Source: Rhodospirillaceae bacterium
GTDB taxonomy: Bacteria; Pseudomonadota; Alphaproteobacteria; JABSOH01
Direction of reading: 5' to 3'
Length of the DNA stretch: 5,216 nt
NCBI GenBank assembly: GCA_020629355.1
Contig: JAHDDM010000108.1
Span: 1 to 5,216 of the forward strand
The first letter of the stretch is position 1. Every line of letters starts with the position of its first letter. The notes below the pieces were generated by a model. It did no database searches. It saw only the letters and a program-made list of their open reading frames with translations, and had not been told where the DNA came from. Made by a program: the position numbers and the translations under genes. Positions 1-5,216 of the stretch are shown here, in pieces.

Positions 1-503
1 ACCTGATCGGTCTTGGCATGACCAGACATTGCCGCCGCCATATCCGAAAGCACCACATCCACCGTACCTTCGCAAGCTTGCCAAATACGCACTTGTTCGG
101 CCTCTTCCCGTGCATCACCCTGAAAAAGCGTCACCCCTTTCAAAGGCTCAGTGGCCAAAAGATCAATGCCAATAATTTTACCATGGTGGGTACATTGCTT
201 GATCACCTGCAACCAGCCACCTGGGGCACAGCCAATATCCACTACGTTCATTCCAGGGCGGAGTATCTGAAACTTTTCCTGTAATTCTGTAAGTTTATAG
301 GCCGCGCGGCCTCGGTAACCCTCGGCCTGAGCCTTCAGAACAAAAGGATCATTCAGCTGTCGCCGTAACCAACGTTGCGAAGAGGCAGAACGACCACGCG
401 CGCTTTTTAGCTCGACATGAGATTTGCGTGGATTGGCGATACGGGTTTTTTTCACAGTTGGCTTAAAGTCTTGGATGTTGCTACGATGATGACTATATAA
501 CAT
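1..503 (-). CDS. rlmE: 23S rRNA (uridine-2'-O-)-methyltransferase RlmE (FtsJ/RrmJ), 3' end cut by window edge
   Basis: RlmE transfers a methyl group from S-adenosylmethionine to the 2'-O of U2552 (E. coli numbering) in the 23S rRNA A-loop during late 50S assembly. The reverse strand gives 167 codons from ATG at 503 and remains open at base 1. Seen directly: the SAM-binding motif VVDIGCAPGGW at residues 87-97, the following acidic motif GIDLL at 112-116, RGRAAYKL with Lys70, and LSDMAAAMSG with Asp154. Lys70 and Asp154 align with Lys38 and Asp124 of the E. coli K-D-K-E catalytic tetrad; the other Lys and the Glu lie beyond the edge. The basic N-terminal extension of about 30 residues relative to E. 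coli is common in alphaproteobacterial members. The ATG at 503 is the first start after an in-frame stop at 515-513. The upstream AGAGA is only a weak ribosome binding site. The gene is divergent from clpS. The family call is firm; the fine start is less so. Confidence 0.95.
   Translation of the reverse strand, partial: MLYSHHRSNIQDFKPTVKKTRIANPRKSHVELKSARGRSASSQRWLRRQLNDPFVLKAQAEGYRGRAAYKLTELQEKFQILRPGMNVVDIGCAPGGWLQVIKQCTHHGKIIGIDLLATEPLKGVTLFQGDAREEAEQVRIWQACEGTVDVVLSDMAAAMSGHAKTDQ
471..501 (+). promoter_or_regulatory. Possible sigma70-type promoter for clpS-clpA
   Basis: TTGGAT at 471-476 is followed 17 bases later by TATATA (494-499), or 19 bases later by TATAAC (496-501). Initiation would fall near 506 and leave a leader of about 35 bases before clpS. 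The -35 match is poor (3 of 6) and the elements lie inside the first codons of divergent rlmE, so this is only the best candidate in a very short spacer. I saw no convincing promoter for rlmE on the other strand. Confidence 0.25.
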
Positions 504-540
504 ATATGGTCTCTAATCATTCAGGAAATTCTTCGCCGCC

Positions 541-870
541 ATGACTTCTCGCCCGCAACAGCCCAAGGACAAACCCGATGGTGATGTCGCGACATTAGTG
601 CGTCCAAAAATCAAGCCGCCGAGTCAATATCAGGTCTTGATGCTGAACGATGATTACACCCCGATGGATTTTGTCGTCTATGTGCTGGTGTCTCTGTATC
701 ATAAATCTATCGAAGAGGCCGTGGAGATTATGCTACAAGTCCACCATCAAGGCCGCGCAATATGCGGAATATATCCGTTTGAAATAGCAGAAACCAAAGT
801 CACACAGACAATGGAGTTGGCGCGTGCTGAACAGTATCCACTCCGTTGCACACTGGAGAAAAAGCCATGA
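541..870 (+). CDS. clpS: ATP-dependent Clp protease adaptor protein ClpS
   Basis: ClpS is a small cytosolic adaptor that binds bulky hydrophobic N-terminal residues (Leu, Phe, Tyr, Trp) and delivers such proteins to ClpA-ClpP. The 109-residue product is close to the E. coli length of 106. An unstructured N-terminal tail of about 28 residues, needed in the family for handover to ClpA, precedes the folded core. The core shows [11 protein letters not shown] (residues 35-45) and VHHQG (67-71). Asn36, Asp37, Asp38 and His68 correspond to the E. coli N-degron pocket residues (Asn34, Asp35, Asp36, His66), and Met42 to its gatekeeper Met40. The IAETKV segment (82-87) and a C-terminal PLRCTLEK complete the pattern. 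ATG 541 is the first possible start after an in-frame stop at 514-516. The nearest Shine-Dalgarno-like run, AGGAA at 523-527, sits 13 bases away, unusually far. The stop overlaps the clpA start, so the two genes are probably cotranscribed. Confidence 0.97.
   Translation: MTSRPQQPKDKPDGDVATLVRPKIKPPSQYQVLMLNDDYTPMDFVVYVLVSLYHKSIEEAVEIMLQVHHQGRAICGIYPFEIAETKVTQTMELARAEQYPLRCTLEKKP
855..858 (+). promoter_or_regulatory. Ribosome binding site for clpA, inside the end of clpS
   Basis: GGAG lies 8 bases before the ATG at 867 and 11 before a second ATG at 870. The spacing favours 867. Because it lies within the last clpS codons, ribosomes finishing clpS would expose or directly reuse this site. Confidence 0.65.
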
Positions 871-3155
871 TGTCCGAAGAACTCGAGAAGACCTTACACC
901 GCGCGCGTGAGCTGGCGGTGGGCTTCGAGCAGGAAATGATCACCATCGAGCATCTGCTGTTGGCCTTAATGCAGGACAGAGACGCTGTTGAGCTGCTCAG
1001 CGCCCTGCATGTCGATTGCCTTGAAATTACCAAGGGACTCACCCATCATCTGATTGATGAAATAGAAACCCGAACCCTCGAGGGCGTGCCTGTCCCGACT
1101 CAAGGTTTTCAGCGTGTCCTGCGCCGTGCTTCCTTACATGCCCAACATGCGGGTAAAAAGCAAATTTGCGGTTCAGATATTTTGGTCTCCTTGCTTGCTG
1201 AAGACGAAAGCTATGGCGTGTATCTTCTCGCGCAACAGAATGTGACGCGATTAGACGCTACCAGCTTTCTTTCGCATGGCGTTCGAGCCGAAGACGAGCT
1301 ACCCATATTCACCGAAGGCGATTCTGAAACAGCAAAGATGGGTAACGAAGATGAAGTATTGGCGAAATATTGCGTCAACTATTGCGCTAAAGCGGCTGAG
1401 GGTGCATTTATGCCTTTGGTGGGGCGCACACAAGAACTGAAGCGTATCATGCAGATTCTGTGCCGCAAGAGCAAAAACAACCCTCTGCTTATTGGTGATC
1501 CTGGAGTAGGCAAGACGGCCTTGATCGAAGGCTTGGCACAAAGAATTAACGCAGCTCAAGTGCCAGAGCGCTTGAAAGATGCCGTGATTTACGGTCTTGA
1601 TTTGGCGGGATTGTTATCGGGTGCGCGCTATCGTGGTGATTTTGAAGAACGTTTGAAAATCCTGCTGGCAGCATTAGAAAAACAACCCAATGCCATTATG
1701 TTCATCGATGAAATTCACACGATTGTTGGTGCGGGTGCCGCCAGTGGCAACAGCCTTGATGTCTCGAATATGCTGAAGCCAATTCTAGGCAAAGGGCGTT
1801 TGCGTTGTGTTGGAGCAACAACATACCGCGAATATCGCAACCACTTTGAAAAAGACCGTGCATTAGAGCGGCGCTTCCAAAAAGTCGATGTTCCCGAGCC
1901 TTCCGAAGAGGAAGCCGTAGAAATTCTCAAAGGCGTTAGTTCTACTTATGCAGAACATCACGATACAGAATATTCCGAAGAAGCCTTGCGTGAAGCCGTG
2001 CGTTTATCCGTGCAGCATCTGGCGAATCGTCGCCTGCCAGATAAGGCGATTGATGTGATTGACGAGGCTGGTGCGGCTTTGCAGCTTGGAAAAGTGCTTG
2101 ATTCCGATACTGCAAAACAGCCGAAAATTGGCGCAACCGAAATTGAAAAAATTGTTGCTCATCTGGCACAAATTCCTGAACAGCAGGTGAGCCGCGATGA
2201 TCGTCATGTCCTGAAGAATCTTGATCAGAATCTGAAGCGCGTGGTCTTTGGTCAGGATCGTGCGGTTGAGGCTCTGGTGAATGCGGTGAAATTATCCCGC
2301 GCTGGCTTACGTGAGGCTGGCAAACCCATCGGGTGCTACCTGTTCTCAGGGCCAACAGGGGTGGGCAAGACTGAAATGTCGCGGCAGCTGTCGCAAATCA
2401 TGGGCATAAAACTGAAACGCTTTGACATGTCCGAATATATGGAACGTCATGCCGTAGCACGTCTGATAGGCGCGCCGCCAGGATATGTTGGCTATGATCA
2501 AGGTGGGCAACTCACTGATACCATTGATCAAAATCCGCATTGTGTTTTGCTGTTGGATGAAATTGAAAAGGCGCATCCTGATATTTACAATATTCTGTTG
2601 CAGGTCATGGACCACGGCAAGCTTACGGATCATACTGGTAAAGAGGTCAGCTTTAGTCGCGTGATATTGATTATGACCACGAATGCGGGAGCAGCCGATA
2701 TGTCGCGTGCAGCATTTGGTTTCGAGCGGACAGGACGAAAGGGCGAAGACAAAGAAGCCATTGGACGACTATTCCAGCCAGAATTCCGCAATCGTCTTGA
2801 TGCCGAGATTTCCTTTGATGCCTTGCCGCCGAAAGTTATCGAGCAGGTGGTGGACAAGATGTTCCTTGAATTGGAAGCCCAGCTTCTTGATCGGAAGATT
2901 GAGATTAAATTACACCCTGCGGCGCGGAAATATCTTGTGCGCGAGGGCTATGATGCAGCACTTGGTGCAAGACCCATTAGCCGCTTGATTGCCGAAAAGG
3001 TCAAAAAGAACCTATCCGAAGAAATTCTGTTTGGTAAATTGACTTCTGGCGGCCTGGTTGAGGTTGGTGCAGGCGGCAGACCAGTGGATATTACGCTAAA
3101 AATCACGCCACATCCAAAACGGCAAAAACTAAAATCCAAGAAGGCTATTCAGTAA
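867..3155 (+). CDS. clpA: ATP-dependent Clp protease ATP-binding subunit ClpA
   Basis: ClpA is the hexameric AAA+ unfoldase that pulls ClpS-delivered and other substrates into ClpP. This 762-residue protein (E. coli 758) has the full layout. A Clp N-domain, the ClpS docking module, covers about residues 1-140. AAA domain 1 has Walker A GDPGVGKT (210-217), Walker B FIDE (279-282), pore loop RYRG and arginine fingers RR at 335-336. AAA domain 2 has Walker A GPTGVGKT (495-502), pore loop GYVGYDQGG from 539 with Tyr540, Walker B LLLDE ending at Glu565, sensor MTTNAG and sensor-2 GARPISRLI. Both ATPase sites keep their key residues. It lacks the long middle coiled coil of ClpB, which supports ClpA. 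The ClpP-docking loop at 617-619 reads Phe-Gly-Phe where E. coli has Ile-Gly-Leu. The start at 867 (ATGA overlap with the clpS stop) is preferred over an upstream in-frame TTG at 846 because GGAG is well placed for it; ATG 870 is also possible. The reading frame is intact throughout. Confidence 0.97.
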   Translation: MMSEELEKTLHRARELAVGFEQEMITIEHLLLALMQDRDAVELLSALHVDCLEITKGLTHHLIDEIETRTLEGVPVPTQGFQRVLRRASLHAQHAGKKQICGSDILVSLLAEDESYGVYLLAQQNVTRLDATSFLSHGVRAEDELPIFTEGDSETAKMGNEDEVLAKYCVNYCAKAAEGAFMPLVGRTQELKRIMQILCRKSKNNPLLIGDPGVGKTALIEGLAQRINAAQVPERLKDAVIYGLDLAGLLSGARYRGDFEERLKILLAALEKQPNAIMFIDEIHTIVGAGAASGNSLDVSNMLKPILGKGRLRCVGATTYREYRNHFEKDRALERRFQKVDVPEPSEEEAVEILKGVSSTYAEHHDTEYSEEALREAVRLSVQHLANRRLPDKAIDVIDEAGAALQLGKVLDSDTAKQPKIGATEIEKIVAHLAQIPEQQVSRDDRHVLKNLDQNLKRVVFGQDRAVEALVNAVKLSRAGLREAGKPIGCYLFSGPTGVGKTEMSRQLSQIMGIKLKRFDMSEYMERHAVARLIGAPPGYVGYDQGGQLTDTIDQNPHCVLLLDEIEKAHPDIYNILLQVMDHGKLTDHTGKEVSFSRVILIMTTNAGAADMSRAAFGFERTGRKGEDKEAIGRLFQPEFRNRLDAEISFDALPPKVIEQVVDKMFLELEAQLLDRKIEIKLHPAARKYLVREGYDAALGARPISRLIAEKVKKNLSEEILFGKLTSGGLVEVGAGGRPVDITLKITPHPKRQKLKSKKAIQ

Positions 3156-3156
3156 T

Positions 3157-3336
3157 CTAAGTTGCCAAAACCTGCATTTCTTCCTGAAGACGTCTAATTT
3201 CGTCTTTGATGGCAAGCTTGGCTTTTTTCAATTCCGAAATATTGTTGTATACTGGAACCCGCACAAGAGTCTGTAACTCAGCGTCGATTTCAGCATGTTT
3301 ATTTTGCAGGGTCTGTACACGATCATCATTTGACAT
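3157..3336 (-). CDS. Small DUF465 (YdcH-like) protein, function unknown
   Basis: The reverse strand encodes 59 residues from ATG at 3336 to TAG at 3159-3157. The sequence is predicted as two charged helices, about residues 3-25 and 33-57, joined by a short turn, with no membrane segment. The opening MSNDDRVQTLQNKHAEID and the Lys/Arg-rich second helix (SELKKAKLAIKDEIRRLQEE, residues 34-53) fit DUF465, a family of very short coiled-coil-like proteins common in proteobacteria, with no established function. A purine-rich GAAAGAG lies about 8 bases before the ATG. The gene is convergent with clpA, with one base between the two stop codons, and divergent from leuA. A good promoter candidate lies upstream at 3406-3378. 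It is easily missed by annotation with a 60-residue cutoff. The family assignment is from pattern recognition, without a profile search. Confidence 0.85.
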   Translation of the reverse strand: MSNDDRVQTLQNKHAEIDAELQTLVRVPVYNNISELKKAKLAIKDEIRRLQEEMQVLAT

Positions 3337-3363
3337 AATTTGCGCTCTTTCTTGCTTGATCCT

Positions 3364-3372
3364 TGTGATAAT
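3364..3372 (+). promoter_or_regulatory. Possible extended -10 promoter for leuA
   Basis: TGTGATAAT combines the TGn extension with GATAAT, 5 of 6 to the -10 consensus. No credible -35 lies 16-18 bases upstream. Initiation near 3379 would give a leader of about 70 bases. The element sits at the inferred start point of the DUF465 transcript on the other strand, so the two promoters could exclude each other. Confidence 0.25.
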
Positions 3373-3377
3373 GTAAA

Positions 3378-3406
3378 TATATAGTCTCTTACTTCAAGAA
3401 AGTCAA
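3378..3406 (-). promoter_or_regulatory. Likely sigma70-type promoter for the DUF465 gene
   Basis: On the minus strand, TTGACT (3406-3401, 5 of 6 to the -35 consensus) and TATATA (3383-3378) are separated by exactly 17 bases. Transcription would begin near 3371 and leave a leader of about 35 bases before ATG 3336. This is the best promoter match in the window. Its -10 partly coincides with a 15-base motif also present upstream of clpS. Confidence 0.5.
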
Positions 3407-3437
3407 ATTGCCTTGCGTAGATGAATGCAGCATTCAC

Positions 3438-3443
3438 AGAGGA
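3438..3443 (+). promoter_or_regulatory. Ribosome binding site that decides the leuA start
   Basis: AGAGGA ends 5 bases before ATG 3449, the best Shine-Dalgarno match in the window. It supports 3449 over the in-frame upstream ATG at 3425, which has no such site and would place this element inside the coding region. Confidence 0.75.
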
Positions 3444-3448
3444 ATACA

Positions 3449-5107
3449 ATGGATATCACACAATATCGCCGACCAGAGCTTTTTCGCTATCCGAATAGAG
3501 CCTGGCCAGAGCGCGAAATTACGCACGCGCCCATCTGGTGTAGCGTTGACTTGCGCGATGGAAATCAAGCACTTATTGAGCCAATGGGCGAGGCACGCAA
3601 GCTGAAGATGTATCAGCTCTTGCGCAAAATAGGCTTTCAGCAAATTGAGATAGGCTTTCCTAGTGCATCACAGACAGATTTTGATTTTGCCCGTCTATTA
3701 GTCGAGAAAAATTTAATTGATGAAAATCTTGAGGCACAGGTCTTGACCCAGGCGCGGCCTGAATTGATCAGTCAGACTTTCGCGGCACTGGAAGGCTATC
3801 CCCGTGCGATTGTGCATCTGTACAATTCGACCTCGCCACGACAGCGCGAATGGGTTTTTGGTAAGGATCGCAAAGAAATCAAACAGCTTGCCGTTGACGG
3901 CGCGAAAATGATCCGCGACGGGGCAGAGAAATTCAATGACACTTCAGTACGTTTCCAATATTCGCCAGAAAGTTTCACCCAAACCGAAATGGATTATGCC
4001 TTGGAAGTTTGCGAGGCTGTACTGGATATTCTTGAGCCAACCCCTGAACGCAAAACCATTATTAACTTACCTGCTACTGTCGAGGTTACCTCAGCCAATG
4101 TCTATGCGGATCAGATTAACTGGTTCTGTGATCATATCAGCCGCCGTGATTCCATTGAAATTTCTGTCCACACCCATAATGACCGAGGTCAAGGCGTTGC
4201 GGCCTCGGAAATGGCGGTTATGGCTGGTGCAGACCGTATCGAGGGGACTTTGTTTGGCAATGGTGAACGGACTGGCAATGTCGATCTGGTGACTTTGGCC
4301 TTGAATCTGTATACCCACGGCATTGATTCTGGACTGGACTTCAGCAATATGCCTGAAATTGTCAAAACAGTAGAATTCTGCAATCGTTTGCCTATCCATG
4401 AACGCCACCCTTATGGTGGCAAGCTGGTCTTTACGGCCTTTTCTGGCTCGCATCAGGATGCCATTAAAAAATCGCTGGAACAACGCCGTGCCAGCAATAA
4501 AAATCTGTGGGATATTCCCTACCTGCCCATCAATCCTGAAGACCTCAATCGTAGTTACGAGACCGTCATTCGCGTCAATAGCCAATCTGGCAAGGGTGGT
4601 GTCAGCTTCTTGCTTGAGAGTGACTATGGCTATCGTCTGCCACGTACATTTCAACAGTCTTTGTCCCGATCGGTGCAGAAAATCACCGATCAATCCGAAG
4701 CTGAAATCAGTGCAGCGGGTATCCTTGAAGTCTTCGAGGACCATTTCATGCCTGAAGAGCCGGTACGTCTTATCTTGCATCAGGCGGTGCCGAAAGAGGG
4801 CGACAATACCGAGGCCAAACGCGGGATTGAGGCAGAATTGATGATCAACGGTCAAGCAACGACTATTCGCGGCGAAGGCAGTGGCCCCCTTGATGCTTTT
4901 GTCAATGCGCTACAGAACCATTGGCACAGAAGCATCAGCATCAATGATTATTCTGAACATGCTATTGGTGCAGGCTCAGATGTTGAGGCCATTTCCTATA
5001 TCGAACTGGATGTTGATGGGAAGATTTTCTTTGGCGCAGGCCGTGATAGCGACTCGACAGTGGCTTCGCTCAAGGCCATTATTGCGGGATTGAATGTTTC
5101 TCTATAG
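3449..5107 (+). CDS. leuA: 2-isopropylmalate synthase, long (yeast/actinobacterial-type) LeuA
   Basis: This cytosolic enzyme condenses acetyl-CoA with 2-oxoisovalerate to 2-isopropylmalate, the first committed step of leucine synthesis. The 552-residue product fits the long class, which opens with WCSVDLRDGNQAL, rather than the roughly 520-residue E. coli class. In the HMGL-like TIM barrel (about residues 29-305), Arg36 and Asp37 in LRDGNQ, and His241 and His243 in HTHNDRG, are the expected catalytic and divalent-metal residues, with GNGERTGN at 270-277. The linker region carries SGSHQD with His335 and PYLP with Tyr358, which align with residues I recall as catalytic in the M. tuberculosis enzyme (His379, Tyr410). 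A C-terminal LeuA regulatory domain spans about 420-552, so leucine feedback inhibition is likely, though untested. The start at 3449 is set by AGAGGA at 3438-3443. No leucine-codon-rich leader peptide is visible upstream. The final codons overlap a small downstream ORF. Confidence 0.96.
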   Translation: MDITQYRRPELFRYPNRAWPEREITHAPIWCSVDLRDGNQALIEPMGEARKLKMYQLLRKIGFQQIEIGFPSASQTDFDFARLLVEKNLIDENLEAQVLTQARPELISQTFAALEGYPRAIVHLYNSTSPRQREWVFGKDRKEIKQLAVDGAKMIRDGAEKFNDTSVRFQYSPESFTQTEMDYALEVCEAVLDILEPTPERKTIINLPATVEVTSANVYADQINWFCDHISRRDSIEISVHTHNDRGQGVAASEMAVMAGADRIEGTLFGNGERTGNVDLVTLALNLYTHGIDSGLDFSNMPEIVKTVEFCNRLPIHERHPYGGKLVFTAFSGSHQDAIKKSLEQRRASNKNLWDIPYLPINPEDLNRSYETVIRVNSQSGKGGVSFLLESDYGYRLPRTFQQSLSRSVQKITDQSEAEISAAGILEVFEDHFMPEEPVRLILHQAVPKEGDNTEAKRGIEAELMINGQATTIRGEGSGPLDAFVNALQNHWHRSISINDYSEHAIGAGSDVEAISYIELDVDGKIFFGAGRDSDSTVASLKAIIAGLNVSL

Positions 5108-5216
5108 CAAGCCTAATCGCACACTCCGTAAGGGCGTGGCGGGTAATGCCCTGCCGTGGTGGTATTGGGGGTTATGGTTCTTGCTGGTTATCTGTATAGT
5201 GAGCCTAATTCATTAG
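5094..5216 (+). CDS. Hypothetical 40-residue single-pass membrane protein overlapping the end of leuA
   Basis: A 40-codon ORF starts at ATG 5094, 14 bases before the end of leuA in another frame, and stops at TAG on the final base of the window. The N-terminal half is short and basic (Lys6, Arg9, Arg12, Lys13). Residues 22-39 form one hydrophobic stretch, WWYWGLWFLLVICIVSLI, long enough to cross the membrane once; the positive charges before it predict a cytoplasmic N-terminus. GGGA lies 4 bases before the ATG, a usable but slightly close ribosome binding site. A TGA directly precedes the ATG, so no longer start exists. I do not recognise a family. The placement suggests translational coupling to leuA, but an ORF this short can arise by chance. 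Confidence 0.5.
   Translation: MFLYSKPNRTLRKGVAGNALPWWYWGLWFLLVICIVSLIH

Noticed and set aside
18..284. 88-codon plus-strand open frame at the left edge
   Set aside because: It is the antisense of rlmE, whose SAM-binding and catalytic motifs are clear on the minus strand.
846..866. In-frame TTG start extending ClpA by seven residues
   Set aside because: It would put the GGAG ribosome binding site inside the coding region; ATG 867 has correct spacing and matches the usual ClpA N-terminus.
1942..2355. 137-codon open frame antisense to clpA
   Set aside because: The product is low-complexity, rich in His, Pro, Gln and Ser, and typical of a shadow of a conserved gene, which covers it completely.
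3425..3448. Upstream in-frame ATG extending LeuA by eight residues
   Set aside because: There is no ribosome binding site before it, and AGAGGA sits ideally for ATG 3449.
3421..3498. 25-codon ORF overlapping the leuA start, considered as a leucine attenuation leader
   Set aside because: It has only one leucine codon, no good ribosome binding site, and no terminator hairpin follows it.
4091..4855. 254-codon open frame antisense to leuA
   Set aside because: It lies wholly inside a clearly functional leuA on the other strand, its translation resembles no family I know, and long antisense frames are common opposite such coding sequence.
5131..5152. GC-rich inverted repeat AGGGC/GCCCT after leuA, considered as a terminator
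   Set aside because: The stem is 5 bases with a 12-base loop and no T-run follows; it lies within the small ORF.

Overview
This window looks like an ordinary chromosomal stretch from a Gram-negative proteobacterium, most likely an alphaproteobacterium. The reasons are the clpS-clpA pair, the alphaproteobacterial style of the ClpA C-terminal half, an RlmE with a long basic N-terminal extension, a small DUF465 (YdcH-like) protein and the long type of 2-isopropylmalate synthase. Base composition is close to balanced and AT-rich only between genes. The taxonomic call is an inference from protein style, without any database search.

Layout from left to right. A minus-strand rlmE gene (23S rRNA 2'-O-methyltransferase) runs off the left edge with its 5' end at 503. 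A 37-base divergent spacer separates it from clpS (541-870, plus), which overlaps clpA (867-3155, plus) by four bases. A 59-residue DUF465 gene (3157-3336, minus) ends one base from the clpA stop codon. A 112-base divergent control region (3337-3448) then leads to leuA (3449-5107, plus). A 40-codon ORF for a small, probably single-pass membrane protein (5094-5216, plus) overlaps the end of leuA and finishes exactly on the last base of the window.

How the genes relate. ClpS and ClpA form one functional unit: ClpS captures proteins with bulky hydrophobic N-terminal residues (N-degrons) and hands them to the ClpA unfoldase, which feeds the ClpP peptidase; clpP is not in this window. RlmE (ribosome maturation) and LeuA (first committed step of leucine synthesis) are separate housekeeping functions. 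DUF465 and the terminal small ORF have no assigned function.

I found no mobile element, CRISPR array, tRNA, rRNA, phage gene or defence system, and nothing I would call a new system. The points most worth checking are the leuA-overlapping membrane ORF, the Phe-Gly-Phe version of the ClpA loop that docks ClpP, and a 15-base motif shared by the two divergent intergenic regions.
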